From Barthelona sp. PCE (lineage: Eukaryota > Metamonada: BaSk clade), in assembly GCA_040285745.1 (NCBI GenBank), contig JAUFOR010000003.1, forward strand, positions 186,001 through 250,000: a stretch of 64,000 nt of DNA, read 5' to 3'. The notes beneath the pieces are model-generated. The model saw only the letters and a list, made by a program, of their open reading frames with translations. It was not told where the DNA came from and did not search any database. Positions within the stretch are counted from its first letter, which is position 1; the number at the start of each line of letters is the position of its first letter. This document shows positions 17,037 to 27,782 of the stretch, piece after piece. The translations under genes and the position numbers were made by a program.

Positions 17037-19109
17037 TTACAACTGGGTAATGGGCCGTTCCCAATCAGAAAAGCTTTGAAAATAAGGATCCAAACGTAAA
17101 ACACTCCTCATGACTTCTTCATATGAAAAATCTTCCAAGTCATCCATATGCTCACAACGGTTCATAATTGTTGCGTGAAGCTGCTTTCTTATATCTACCT
17201 CATCATATGTTTGTTCAAAAGGACTTATATTCGGATAATCGTGTAGAAAAAGGGTTAAAACCTCTGCAAACTTATCAACGCTACTGTTAATAAATTCATG
17301 ACCATATGTGTTGACCACCTCCCGCATGACTTGCGAATCTCTTTCGCTAAATGCTGTGAAAATGTCAAACTTTTTCGAACGCCTACTTACTTTCTTTTTT
17401 GGTTGCTTATCAATGCCTTCATCTTCGCTATCGCTTGCCATGCGCTTTCCCCATCTCTTCTGTATTAGATCGCTATAGTTTGTCACGTACCTGTCTCTCA
17501 TGAAACCACGACCTAGTGTGATTACTGATGTGGGATTTTCTGACTCGTTGTAACGTTCTGCATATCTCACATAAGCATTAAACTTGCTCACAGATTCACT
17601 TTCCTCTTGGAAAGTACTCGAACGATTTAGGATGTCTTCGACTTTGCTCGATGTGGACTTGAATCCGAGGCGAATCAGTTCGTTAGCGATAACACGGAGC
17701 TCCTTTGATTTGTTGACACCTGCCATACAGGCCTTTGTAAAATATTGATGGAAGGGATATATGATTGAGACCATGGCACGCCGAATGTTTTGGTTATCTG
17801 TCAGCATTGTGTCCGCCACTGCGTAATCAACTTCGGCAAACTTCTTTTGCATAAACTCACGGCCTTTCGTCACATAATGGTTAGGATTTTCACTAACGTC
17901 AAAATCTTTTGAGTATTGAATGTGACGCTTTGATCGCTGGTTACTCATTACTGTCGACAATACTTTGGGCGAAACATCCATACCAATTTCTTTCAATCCA
18001 TCCATAATGATTGTGAAGATACTGCCATACATAACACCTGTTTGTTTTCTATATTCTCTTATTGCATCATGAAATGGGTACACTATGGCAGCCAAGTTTA
18101 ACTTGTCGGACTCAAACTCTATGTTAGTAATACAAATTTTCATCAATTCATCTATATCATATTGCATCTGCATATAGATTTCATCAGGCTTGGATTTCTG
18201 AACAATCTCTTCAACAAGCAGTATGAGTTGAGTTTGTTTGTCTGTTGTATGCTCAGCTTCTTTTGCCAAATGGTAAGAATGTAGAATGTCATATGTTTGT
18301 TTAAGTTTGGACTCGCTGACAGAGCTGGTGCTGAGTATTTTCTTTGTGTTCAACTCATCAATGACTGACAATCTTACCTCCTCTCTTTCTAAGACTTTGT
18401 AATGCTCGTAAAAAAGGCGTATCCAAAGTGATACGTGTTTGATATTCATTTGCATATCCTTCACGATAGCAGGTACGACTTTTGACATGCACGTGACACG
18501 GAAGTAGATTTTGTGCTCTAAATCGAGGTAATTAGTAAGATCATAGTAGTCATAGTTGCTAAAATTCAAATAATCACGTTCAACAACAGTAGGATATTTA
18601 GGACGCGTCTCTGGATTGACTACCTTCATTATATCATGAATTAACTTGATAAATTCCTCTTTTGCACACAGTATATCCAAACCCATTATTTCTGCTGATG
18701 ATTGCACGTTATCGTTGATGAAATCGTACATAGAGCTTGCAAATCCCTCAGTATCGATGGAAATTGATTCAAAATATGTCTTAACAAAGGCACAAATGCA
18801 TCTTGTATCATCCAGTGACACAAACTTATGCTCGGGTTCTTTTGCAACCCCAGGGACCGCTTTGACAATCTCATTGATATCCTCCTCACCCGCTTGAGGT
18901 TCTAAATCCAAGAAGTGATCTAGACCATATGCAAAAATTATATGTTTTCTGGTTCCTGGTACTATATACCTCCAATTGTAGTCAGCAACCAACACACTGA
19001 ACTCTGATTTAAGATTTTTAGGAGGTAGATCTAAGGATATCATCTCAAAAAGATATGAGGATTCCGAATCTTCAAAATATTCACGTTTTAAAGCCCCAAA
19101 ATATGTCAT
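17037..19109 (-). CDS. Unknown protein with an internal duplication (690 aa)
   Basis: A complete frame from an ATG at 19109. Two related modules are visible, one starting IVYPFH at residue 342 and ending ENP...GREFM near 420, the other starting IIYPFH at 449 and ending ENP...GRGFM near 537. Each module is ~80-90 residues, helical, with a conserved ENP.....GR.FM tail. A basic, Ser-rich linker with a bipartite-NLS look (KQPKKKVSRRSKKF, ~568-582) follows, then a C-terminal acidic helical region. There is no membrane span. I recognise no family; a nuclear location is a guess from the basic cluster. Confidence 0.8.
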   Translation of the reverse strand: MTYFGALKREYFEDSESSYLFEMISLDLPPKNLKSEFSVLVADYNWRYIVPGTRKHIIFAYGLDHFLDLEPQAGEEDINEIVKAVPGVAKEPEHKFVSLDDTRCICAFVKTYFESISIDTEGFASSMYDFINDNVQSSAEIMGLDILCAKEEFIKLIHDIMKVVNPETRPKYPTVVERDYLNFSNYDYYDLTNYLDLEHKIYFRVTCMSKVVPAIVKDMQMNIKHVSLWIRLFYEHYKVLEREEVRLSVIDELNTKKILSTSSVSESKLKQTYDILHSYHLAKEAEHTTDKQTQLILLVEEIVQKSKPDEIYMQMQYDIDELMKICITNIEFESDKLNLAAIVYPFHDAIREYRKQTGVMYGSIFTIIMDGLKEIGMDVSPKVLSTVMSNQRSKRHIQYSKDFDVSENPNHYVTKGREFMQKKFAEVDYAVADTMLTDNQNIRRAMVSIIYPFHQYFTKACMAGVNKSKELRVIANELIRLGFKSTSSKVEDILNRSSTFQEESESVSKFNAYVRYAERYNESENPTSVITLGRGFMRDRYVTNYSDLIQKRWGKRMASDSEDEGIDKQPKKKVSRRSKKFDIFTAFSERDSQVMREVVNTYGHEFINSSVDKFAEVLTLFLHDYPNISPFEQTYDEVDIRKQLHATIMNRCEHMDDLEDFSYEEVMRSVLRLDPYFQSFSDWERPITQL

Positions 19110-19540
19110 GTGATTATTCAGACATTCTTTCTGAATTAACTAATATGAAAAGGACTGAATTCAGAATACAGTTGGCATAGTGTTGAATATCACTTCAAAT
19201 GGATTTGGACGTCTCCTTTTTGCGGATTGGAGTTGGTCAACAGTACAACATAAATAGTACCTCACATTCGTTTTAACAAGTAGGTGATAGAAAAATTTTA
19301 ATTATTTGGTGCATGAATATGATGTAAAGCCTTTAAAATACAGTTGAATAACCCTGTAAAATAGGAAATACAGGTGTATCACACTTTTTTAAAATGCAGG
19401 TTTTTCCTGTCAATTTTTATTTAATATTTGAAAGCTCTAACTGACCAAAAACACACGGATAAGTTGATAAACATAAGATACAAGATACATATTGTGCAAA
19501 AAGCATGCTTTACATTCTATTCCCATCTCAATATCAAATA
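19110..19540 (+). other. Intergenic, divergent promoter region
   Basis: About 430 AT-rich bases between the start codons of the duplicated-module gene and the SM-protein gene. No repeat, tRNA or protein-like frame stands out. An earlier in-frame ATG of the SM gene lies at 19505. Confidence 0.4.
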
Positions 19541-21115
19541 ATGAGCTTTCCTGAGCTTATTGATGCCGCAATTGATTCAATATTGAATCTTGTACCGGGT
19601 CTTACAGCGTTACTCATTGACAATCATACGAGTGATTTGCTAACAAGTTACATGCCGTTGTCTGAGCTGTTGAGCAAGAGTGTGTGTCTTACGCACAACA
19701 TCTCCAACGAGATTGAGAGCTCAAAAATGACAAATACGCCTTGTGTCGTGCTAATCAAACCTTGCATTGATTCAGTACGTCAGTTGGCTTCGCATCTGAA
19801 GAATCCTATATTCAGAAGCTACACAATTGTGTTTTGCAACAAAGTAGCCCGCAATTTACTGGAAATGCTGGCCACATTGGACGTCAAGAAGTCAATCATT
19901 GGTGTGCACGAGTTTTTCTTGGATTTCATGCTTTATAATAGCAACACGTTTCACTTGGGCGTCAAGGGCACATTCTTCACTAAGAAAACACTTAATCAAT
20001 TAGTTGAAAAACTCCACACAGTTTTCTCAACATTGTTGCTGAAACCAACAATTTTCTTCCAGAAACACACCGTCTGCGCCCCTGTATTCGGCAGGTCTCT
20101 TATTAACTCATTTTCGGATACTCTCACACGCGACTTAGTACACGGACCGCGTCTTGTGATTGTTGATCGAGTTTTCGACATGGTGTGTCCCTTACTCATC
20201 CCATGGAGCTACGAGGGGCTCATTCACCACCTATGGGGCATCAACAAGCACCGTACAACAGTTGGTGGTCTTACACATATACTTCGTGATGATTTTTTCT
20301 TGGAAAACGCAACAGTGAACTTTGGAGAACTGAACCGTGTCATGTGCTCCCGCATCAGCACCATGAAGTCCCGAGAGAACGAGATTAAGCAGCTAAATTC
20401 GGAAGTGGCGACCACAGGTGAAACCGATGCTCTCAAGCAAATATTTTTGGATGTTGACGATCTTAACGAGCAGTCAAACCGCATAGCGCACCACGCCGTA
20501 ATTGTTTCCGAACTGAATAAGGAGGTTGAGTCAAAAAAATATCTCGAATTCAGCAACGTCCAGCAGTCACTGCTTCTTGAGCTTATGGCCTCCAAGGAAC
20601 TCCACGAGACCGTCTGCAGATTGCTGGAGAATCCGTTTGTGTCACCGTACGAGAAGCTGTCGCTCATCGGTCTATACGTGGCGTCGGACAGCGCAGATAA
20701 CGCGTATATCCTTGAGTTTAGGGACTTGTTTATATCCATTCACCCGCTGCTTGAGAACGTCTGCAACGTGCTGATCGACAAGATGAGGCAGAGCAAGGAG
20801 GCGAGGGGGTTCCTGTCGCGTATCAGCAGAAGATTTGAGTCCTTTGATAACATTCTTACTGCATACACTCCAAAGATAGTTGGGGTTGTCGAGGAGATCA
20901 TCCAGAACAAGACACCTTCTGCGTTTTCACTCACTGGAACACAGCACAAGTGGAACAACTCAGTTGTTGTTTTCTTTATTGGCGGTGTCACAATGCTCGA
21001 AATCGAGGCTCTCTCTGCGTTGAAGGAGAAGTACCCCGACGTCGATGTGATGGTGGGGAGCAACGAGATCCTTAACATGGAGGGATTCTTGAACAATATT
21101 ATGGATTCTCTGTAA
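19541..21115 (+). CDS. VPS45: Sec1/Munc18-family protein, Vps45-like (524 aa)
   Basis: SM proteins bind syntaxin-type SNAREs and guide membrane fusion; Vps45 acts at the trans-Golgi/endosome. The N-terminal domain has TALLIDNHTSDLL and CVVLIKPCIDSVRQLASHL. Domain 2 has the SM hallmark PRLVIVDRVFDMVCPLLIPWSY followed by GLIHHLWGINKHR. The C-terminus VVVFFIGGVTMLEIEAL...FL matches the final Vps45 strand-helix (IIGG.T..E...FL). Length is close to the family norm of 550-570. I prefer the ATG at 19541 (MSFPELID) because it starts at the usual first helix, but the ATG at 19505 would add 12 hydrophobic residues. Vps45 is favoured over Sly1, Sec1 and Vps33 by the C-terminus. Confidence 0.85.
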   Translation: MSFPELIDAAIDSILNLVPGLTALLIDNHTSDLLTSYMPLSELLSKSVCLTHNISNEIESSKMTNTPCVVLIKPCIDSVRQLASHLKNPIFRSYTIVFCNKVARNLLEMLATLDVKKSIIGVHEFFLDFMLYNSNTFHLGVKGTFFTKKTLNQLVEKLHTVFSTLLLKPTIFFQKHTVCAPVFGRSLINSFSDTLTRDLVHGPRLVIVDRVFDMVCPLLIPWSYEGLIHHLWGINKHRTTVGGLTHILRDDFFLENATVNFGELNRVMCSRISTMKSRENEIKQLNSEVATTGETDALKQIFLDVDDLNEQSNRIAHHAVIVSELNKEVESKKYLEFSNVQQSLLLELMASKELHETVCRLLENPFVSPYEKLSLIGLYVASDSADNAYILEFRDLFISIHPLLENVCNVLIDKMRQSKEARGFLSRISRRFESFDNILTAYTPKIVGVVEEIIQNKTPSAFSLTGTQHKWNNSVVVFFIGGVTMLEIEALSALKEKYPDVDVMVGSNEILNMEGFLNNIMDSL

Positions 21116-21121
21116 GTAGTT

Positions 21122-23512
21122 TTATTGCCCTGTAAGCAGCATTGGATATAGAGTAAACAAGTAATCAGATCGCAAATCCGCGATGTTTGACGCCATCATG
21201 AAGCATTTATCTGTGAGCTGAGTATCTTTGTGTTTTTCCAGCAGTGCCAGCAATTCTGAGCTTACAGAAAAACCCTTATCCAGTTCGTTTAGAGTCTCAT
21301 TCGCTCTATGGTACAGCTTCACAACAACTTGCCCGGTGACATGCAGTAGCCTGCCATACACATATGTTCTTATCAACCGCTCCAGCTCCAACGTTGGGGC
21401 ATTCAAGCTGTCGCACTCAATATGAGTGATTAGCACCTGATCCGCTGAGAGGCTGAAAGCCATCATTTCCTCGCACTTCAGCGTAAAGAATAGGCGCAGC
21501 AGTGCAAGCTTAACACAGAACGTATCGTCATCATACGAATGTGGTATTCTCACAATAGCGAAATCTCGAAGGCGGTTGCTTGGTGCGAACCCCTTGTTGA
21601 CGTTATTTAGCCTCATAATGAGAAGATTCGAGTACCTCTTTGTCTCACTCACGGTCAGGGCAAGCCTCTCACCAAGACCAGAGAAAATGCGGCCAACAAG
21701 ATACCCGATGAAACTGACAAAGAGTAGCGGAACGGGGCCTGCTCTGAACTCGGGCGCCATCAAGGGCATGGCCCAGCCAGTGACAAGCGCTATGTCCTGC
21801 ATTTCTAAGCATGTGGTGAAGGCGAACCATAGTATCGCAAGACGGACTTCTACTCGGACTTCACACTGGGACAGAACAACAAGGATGGTGGAGAAGCACA
21901 GCGGGACAACAGACACAAAGAAACCCTTGAAAAATCGGCTCTTCAACAAAGGAAGTGAGTGGTAATTGCAAACGCTCGGAAATATTGTCAATGCAAAGAA
22001 AAAAAAGAAGAGAACCCGTTGAAACACAGAGAAATGGACCATGCAGAAGGGAAGACAGAACAAAAACCGAAATGTAATGACCATAATTTGCACAAATATT
22101 ATATGCCTCTTTTTCTTAATGATTCTAGCAAGATAAAACCCAGCAACGTCCATATCAAAGTCAGAAGAATCTTCTCCACGACGCATGGGATTGTGCGAGT
22201 CTTGGCTACTCTTTCGCTTGAGGAGGTCAAAGACAACATGGTCAAGATAGTCCCTTATTGGCAACGATAGCTTGCGCTGGAGTACCTTGAACGTGCTTTT
22301 GTTGAACTCCCTGAACTGTAAACAAGATACATGCTTAGAAATGTTGGTTACAGAGAATAATTCTTCATGATCACAGAAGTTGGAGAAGTAAGCAGATTCG
22401 AAATAAACTCCATTATCCAATTCACTGTACTCATTTCTGCGTACCGGTACCATCTGTATCACACCGTCGTTGTAAGTGATGATATCGGAGCAGTACAGCA
22501 TGATGCTACACTTCACATCGTTGTTTGGCATGGAAGCAAACACTGCGGAGAAATATTGCATCAATGCGACAAAAACATCCACCTCTCGGGCCATATCTGC
22601 TTGAACTGTGCAAGATAGATTGCTAAACGAGAGCTTTTGCTCAGAGCAGGTTATAATTCTTTCTGAACAGATACTTGGCATCGCGAAGAACCCCCGCTGA
22701 ACACGTAGAATGAATATATTCATGCTAAAAAAGTCGAAAAAACTCATCAGAAACTTAACGAAGAACTGTGTTGCTCTATCACTTTTAAAACGCAGCAGCG
22801 CGACTGGCGCGTCTCTTATACGGTAGAACATGCCCACAGTGTCCTGTAGCAATATGTCAGACATCATTCTGAGCTCTGTATCAGAACATCGAAGAGATAC
22901 AGTGCTTGACGCAACAACATCCTCAATAACAGTTTTGTTTTGTATTTTTGTTCTTTCTGCAAAAAAGCTAAGGATTTCGTCCTCACAACTACGCTGTTTG
23001 AAGGATTTGAAGCTCTTCATGCATGCACGACATTTTTTCAAAAGTTCGGAAATACGAAACAACATGTAAAGGCGATACGTATGCTCTATAACGAATGCTA
23101 TGGGCAATGCAACAGTGTCCATCCGGTGCAACACAAAATAGAACACTGTACCTAGATAACTGAACAGATTGCACCACGCCATCCCATACGGCATCAGTAG
23201 ATGATGGGATCCGACAATGGACATGCGTATGAGGGGGTAGCAGCAGTTAAATCTCACATATGATGTAATAACGTAACCACGAATAAAGGAAACTAGCCCT
23301 TGAGCAAATATACTCTTGTGAAGGTAGTACATTGAAAAAAATGTCAAAAACACAAGAAAATGTACAGATGCTGCATAGTACTCGCCCTCTTTAGAAACAA
23401 AAATGAGCCCAAGGTAATAAATTACAGTTGCCGGAATGTAAACGTGGTTTGGGAAGATTTCGATGAATTCAATGAAGTGATCAGGAGCATTTTCCCCCAT
23501 ATCCCCAAGCAT
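21122..23512 (-). CDS. Large multi-pass membrane protein, function unknown (796 aa)
   Basis: The first ATG of the frame is at 23512 (MLGDMGENAPDH). About five transmembrane segments lie in the first ~170 residues (such as YIPATVIYYLGLIFV and FLVFLTFFSMYYL). A soluble loop of roughly 280 residues follows, then a second hydrophobic block of some six to eight spans between ~470 and 640, and finally a soluble C-terminal domain rich in Leu and Glu. No transporter or channel signature is evident. The topology recalls pecanex-type proteins, but I cannot support that from motifs. Its stop codon is six bases from the stop of the convergent SM gene. Confidence 0.75.
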   Translation of the reverse strand: MLGDMGENAPDHFIEFIEIFPNHVYIPATVIYYLGLIFVSKEGEYYAASVHFLVFLTFFSMYYLHKSIFAQGLVSFIRGYVITSYVRFNCCYPLIRMSIVGSHHLLMPYGMAWCNLFSYLGTVFYFVLHRMDTVALPIAFVIEHTYRLYMLFRISELLKKCRACMKSFKSFKQRSCEDEILSFFAERTKIQNKTVIEDVVASSTVSLRCSDTELRMMSDILLQDTVGMFYRIRDAPVALLRFKSDRATQFFVKFLMSFFDFFSMNIFILRVQRGFFAMPSICSERIITCSEQKLSFSNLSCTVQADMAREVDVFVALMQYFSAVFASMPNNDVKCSIMLYCSDIITYNDGVIQMVPVRRNEYSELDNGVYFESAYFSNFCDHEELFSVTNISKHVSCLQFREFNKSTFKVLQRKLSLPIRDYLDHVVFDLLKRKSSQDSHNPMRRGEDSSDFDMDVAGFYLARIIKKKRHIIFVQIMVITFRFLFCLPFCMVHFSVFQRVLFFFFFALTIFPSVCNYHSLPLLKSRFFKGFFVSVVPLCFSTILVVLSQCEVRVEVRLAILWFAFTTCLEMQDIALVTGWAMPLMAPEFRAGPVPLLFVSFIGYLVGRIFSGLGERLALTVSETKRYSNLLIMRLNNVNKGFAPSNRLRDFAIVRIPHSYDDDTFCVKLALLRLFFTLKCEEMMAFSLSADQVLITHIECDSLNAPTLELERLIRTYVYGRLLHVTGQVVVKLYHRANETLNELDKGFSVSSELLALLEKHKDTQLTDKCFMMASNIADLRSDYLFTLYPMLLTGQ

Positions 23513-23765
23513 TGTTATTGCGAAAAGGGTATTGTAAGTGAGAACGTTTCTCAACAGTTATATTATTTTATATTCCTTCACATATCGAGTTTATCCATAT
23601 ATGTTTTGAAAATTCAGTTGTTTATCCACAAAATTTCTGGATTGTAATTAAAATTGCATTTTTCATCGTTGTTTATTTTTATACTCCTTTCTCACCAAGT
23701 TTTTTGAAACTTTTTTGACTGTTGCTTACTCGACGTTTATACTTTGCATACTTATCTGGTAAAAA

Positions 23766-24479
23766 ATGAATATTGCAGAATTTTTTGGTTATACGAGCAT
23801 ATTTTGTTGGTTTTTGTCGCAAGCACCACAGTGGTGGATCAATTACAAGAATAAGAGCAGCGAGGCACTCTCTGAGGCTTTTCTGTGGGTTTGGTATAGC
23901 TCAAACATAATAAGTTTTTTTGGCTTATTGATAACGGGGATCAAGGCGAAGACGATGATTTTTATTAATATTTACTTCGCAATAGCGGATGCAATCACGA
24001 TTACTCAATTTTATCATTATGGTGGGCATTTGGAATCACGCAAAAGAAGATCAGAAAAAGATAAAGAGCTCAAGCTTCCTTCAATAATGCCAATTTTCAT
24101 AGGATTGTGTTTTCTAGGCAGAGCATGGGCGTTCGACCTCGCAGAGGATGGAATCGAATACCTGGGTGAGGGTATGGGGTATGCAGCTTCCATTGGCTAT
24201 TGGGTTGCACGATTTTTTCAAATACAGAAAAACTACCGCAGAAAAAGCACCCACGGCCTATCCATGAAGTTCTACGCCCTTGCAGTCGCAGCAAACACAT
24301 GTTACGCCTGTCAGATGCTGCTGGCGCCTGGGAGTAACATCAGCTGGCTGATACATCATCTTGGCTGGTTTTTCGGGTGCGTTGTCACTGTTTTGATGGA
24401 TCTCTTCGTGTTTGTCCAGTACTTCATGTACAGGAAAAGAAGGAGCGATGGTGTGTACGTGATCGTCAAGGGCGACTAG
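23766..24479 (+). CDS. PQ-loop family membrane transporter, SLC66/Ypq-like (237 aa)
   Basis: Seven-span PQ-loop proteins of this size export cationic amino acids or cystine from lysosomes and vacuoles. The first PQ loop is clear: FLSQAPQWWINYKNKSSEALS near residues 17-38, with the PQ pair and the downstream S.E.LS pattern. A second, degenerate loop lies at ARFFQIQKNYRRKSTHGLS, with FQ instead of PQ. Hydrophobic spans surround both. The basic C-terminal end (YRKRRSDG) faces the cytosol by analogy. Substrate cannot be read from sequence; Ypq1/PQLC2 and MPDU-type proteins are alternatives. Its stop codon abuts the stop of the convergent gene directly (TAG followed by CTA). Confidence 0.88.
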   Translation: MNIAEFFGYTSIFCWFLSQAPQWWINYKNKSSEALSEAFLWVWYSSNIISFFGLLITGIKAKTMIFINIYFAIADAITITQFYHYGGHLESRKRRSEKDKELKLPSIMPIFIGLCFLGRAWAFDLAEDGIEYLGEGMGYAASIGYWVARFFQIQKNYRRKSTHGLSMKFYALAVAANTCYACQMLLAPGSNISWLIHHLGWFFGCVVTVLMDLFVFVQYFMYRKRRSDGVYVIVKGD

Positions 24480-27400
24480 CTAGAGATTGGTACTCCCGTT
24501 GACTGTGGTCATTTTTTGAACAATTGCAGGTCGATCGTGTATTATGCGCAGCACAAATACGCGATTGGAACTGACAGACTGGAATAAGAATAATGAAAGT
24601 TCAGCTGAGTCAAGTAATTTCCACCTGGAAAGCTTTTTGATTCTGTCAACAAGATTCTCAGCCACAATGTTGCGTATGCTAATTTTTGAAACAACAAACA
24701 GAGTGGCTGTCTTCACATATAAGTGCGTATCCAAAATCGATAAAAGGGAATTTATCCCAAAAATATCGTAATTGGCATGTTTTTCAACATCTTTGAAATA
24801 TAAATCATACGGAACATAAGGACTCTTATAGCCAAATGCCTCATAAGTGAGTGATAACCATTTGCACTTCATTGAGTTGCAAAAAAGTTGAACTTCTGGT
24901 ATGATATAAAGCTTGTTGATTTCAGTGATTGGCCTCAACTCAGTGCTCCCTCTGTATTCATACTGCAGGAGTGTCTTTGTCTCATTCCGAAGGGATACAA
25001 TTTTTATGTCCCTATCAAATTTCTTCTTAAGAACAAACTTCCATATACAAAGAGACGTAGCTGAAAACAGAATTAAACACCCAAAGCTTATTAAAGGCAG
25101 CCATTCAAAGTAATAGTGTGTTTGTACAGAACCCAAAATTAGTGCTATTACCAGGTAAGGTTTCTTTAAAGAGTGATTTAAAAAGCAAGACACAATTTCA
25201 CTAGCTATTGACATAAAAAGGCCAACCTCCAGAAGAGGCATATTAAAGATAGAAGTAGAAATACTGGGAATACCAAGGAAATACAGAAAAATGAAATCGT
25301 ATCTTGGAAAATGCCATGAAATAATCCATGCAGCAATTAAAACTATTGAAAATACCTTAACAAAGTCATTAACAAATGCATAAATCAACCATCCAACATA
25401 AACAGCCAAAGAAATCCAAAAAATGAGCGAAAATCTGTGTAAATTCTTTTTTCTTTTAAGGTATATTAAAAGCATTGCTGTAATAGCGATGGAAATGCGT
25501 ACCCATCTCCAATTTCCGGTGTTTTCAACAAATGATGTATCATGATCAAGACACCAGTGTAAAAAAGAAAAGGATAACAATAAAAACAAAACTAGAGCTG
25601 CCCATTGCGTGTAATCAAAACACTTCTTCCACCAAACTGTTGCCTTAGGCGCCTCGAACGAGTGCAATGTGGTTGTAGTTTCACCATTGCTGGCCTCCAA
25701 CGATACTGCACCCAAAGCACTGTTGTTTAGGAAGATGCAAAAGCAGCTTTCATCTTGTTCACTGTGATGATCTCTGATACGCTGTATTGCGCCTTCTGTG
25801 TCTCGGCAATCAGAGTAAACTACAACATCAGAGTTGATGTTTGGATTGTAAAAAGTTTTTAGGGGCGAGATTTTAAGTTCTTGCATTTTTTTCAAGACCT
25901 TTGAACGCTCAGGATGTGACATTGAGTGAAGAAGTTCTTTAAACTTGCTCATTTCAAATATATATCTAAACTCTTCAATATTAAAATGAGTGAAGAGCTT
26001 AAAAAAATTTTTCTTCATATCATCACATTGTTCTAATACACGATTTAATGATATTCTCCTATTTCCATTACTTGATCTAATAATACTGACAAATATTCTA
26101 ATATCGTTTGATAAATCTAGTGCAATGTCGCAAAATTTCCTAAATTCCATTCCAAACGCATTCAATTGTTTTTTATGAAAGTAGGTGTGATAATGATGAT
26201 ATATTTCTCGGTCAAGACACACGCTTCTAAAACAATTTTCTTTAACAAACTTCAAAGCAGCCTCCTTCTGGGCCTCTCCTTCATCCACTGCGTATCTCAA
26301 AACATCTAGTGTATAATAAGAACTGTTGATAGTATGTTTGCATTCATGGATCATATATTCAAAAAACAATGGTATCAACTTATTCTCACAAATAGCGTCT
26401 AAAACATAGCTACTCGCCTTCACAATGCTCCACACCATGTCAACAGGTGGAAGATCAACACTATTAGAATACTTTTCAAGTATGCAAAAGACTACTGTTC
26501 TATCACAATTTTCAAAATTAAACAGTTCAGGCTGGATATGCGGTATAAAGTTAAGTGTGTTAAAGTCCCCCCAGCCATCACTGTTTTCATATTTAGTAAC
26601 GAAAAGATCTCTGAAAAAACTATTTCTGTGTGTTTGGTAATGTATATTAAAAAAGTCTTTCAACATTACTATTTCATTTTCTTGAAGGAGATACACAGAA
26701 AACAATCTGAAAAGCCTGGGATCAATGAGTCGGAAATTAAATTGTTTCTTATAATTGCATTCAACAATACTCTTGCAAAAGTTAACAACATCCTTTGCTT
26801 CCAAATCACCCCGATCAAACATAGCATTAAAGAGATAAATATTTACCACTCTTTCGATGCTGCTACAAATTGGGTTATAGTCAGTAATTTCTTCCTCAAT
26901 CGAAATACAGGCGTTAAAAGAATGATAATTCAAATTTACCCATAAATCGGTGATGAAATCACTGTTGAGACAAAGCTTCATTGTACGATAAATATATTTA
27001 TGTTTAACAATCTGTTCTACCATATGTCGATCAGCGCATCTCAGAAAACCTGGAAGGTCAGCTTGCAGAAGTTCATTTTCATTTAACGTGTTATCAAAGA
27101 ATAAACTAATGATGGAAAAACCTTTGCTAAAAAAACACAGATCTTTAAAGATTTTTGACTTCACCTCTTCATTTTCATTTCTAACATGCAGCAATAACGT
27201 TTTGCAACTGTCTATGTTAATATCACGATAAGAGTTGGGAGATAAGTAATCAAAACATCGATCATAAATGTGTAACTGTTCTTGAGCGCAACACCAACCA
27301 ACAAACCCTGATAATCCATGAAAAAGGTGCTTCAAAGCATCTTCAGCACATGAATCAAGGAAGATATCCAAATGCTCTTGTACAAATTCATGAGCGTCTG

Positions 27401-27782
27401 TTCTTGTACAACAACTGTGAATCATAAAAGCGATTACATTCATAATATTACCATCTGGTCGAAGTGAATTCAGTAACTTCACTGCACTAATCTGATCGAA
27501 TCTATTCATTTTAACGCCTTTTTCACATATATCAAAAAAATAATTCTTTAAATGAAAAGCACTGTTTTGAAGAGTTCTAATTCCACAATATATAGCAAAA
27601 AAACATTTTGAGTAAGTTCTATGGTAGTTAATTTCATATGGTGACCCTTCATTTGAAAAAGTGATTGCTAGTATTGATCCATTCGCTTCGCAAGAAGTAA
27701 CAGTGCCCAATCTGTCCCTGATTGCCTCATAATGAGGCTCATAACGATTCTGATATTGTCTTATAAATTCAATTTGATCCAT
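24480..27782 (-). CDS. Large protein with a helical domain and C-terminal membrane spans, unknown (1100 aa)
   Basis: A complete frame from an ATG at 27782. The first ~700 residues are soluble, Cys- and Phe-rich and predicted helical. About eight hydrophobic spans follow between ~715 and 910 (such as WAALVLFLLLSFSFLHW and FSIVLIAAWIISWHF). A soluble tail of ~190 residues ends the protein. There is no signal peptide. I recognise no family. Base composition is AT-richer than the neighbouring RAD51 and BBS1 genes. It could be a fast-evolving membrane scaffold. Confidence 0.75.
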   Translation of the reverse strand: MDQIEFIRQYQNRYEPHYEAIRDRLGTVTSCEANGSILAITFSNEGSPYEINYHRTYSKCFFAIYCGIRTLQNSAFHLKNYFFDICEKGVKMNRFDQISAVKLLNSLRPDGNIMNVIAFMIHSCCTRTDAHEFVQEHLDIFLDSCAEDALKHLFHGLSGFVGWCCAQEQLHIYDRCFDYLSPNSYRDINIDSCKTLLLHVRNENEEVKSKIFKDLCFFSKGFSIISLFFDNTLNENELLQADLPGFLRCADRHMVEQIVKHKYIYRTMKLCLNSDFITDLWVNLNYHSFNACISIEEEITDYNPICSSIERVVNIYLFNAMFDRGDLEAKDVVNFCKSIVECNYKKQFNFRLIDPRLFRLFSVYLLQENEIVMLKDFFNIHYQTHRNSFFRDLFVTKYENSDGWGDFNTLNFIPHIQPELFNFENCDRTVVFCILEKYSNSVDLPPVDMVWSIVKASSYVLDAICENKLIPLFFEYMIHECKHTINSSYYTLDVLRYAVDEGEAQKEAALKFVKENCFRSVCLDREIYHHYHTYFHKKQLNAFGMEFRKFCDIALDLSNDIRIFVSIIRSSNGNRRISLNRVLEQCDDMKKNFFKLFTHFNIEEFRYIFEMSKFKELLHSMSHPERSKVLKKMQELKISPLKTFYNPNINSDVVVYSDCRDTEGAIQRIRDHHSEQDESCFCIFLNNSALGAVSLEASNGETTTTLHSFEAPKATVWWKKCFDYTQWAALVLFLLLSFSFLHWCLDHDTSFVENTGNWRWVRISIAITAMLLIYLKRKKNLHRFSLIFWISLAVYVGWLIYAFVNDFVKVFSIVLIAAWIISWHFPRYDFIFLYFLGIPSISTSIFNMPLLEVGLFMSIASEIVSCFLNHSLKKPYLVIALILGSVQTHYYFEWLPLISFGCLILFSATSLCIWKFVLKKKFDRDIKIVSLRNETKTLLQYEYRGSTELRPITEINKLYIIPEVQLFCNSMKCKWLSLTYEAFGYKSPYVPYDLYFKDVEKHANYDIFGINSLLSILDTHLYVKTATLFVVSKISIRNIVAENLVDRIKKLSRWKLLDSAELSLFLFQSVSSNRVFVLRIIHDRPAIVQKMTTVNGSTNL

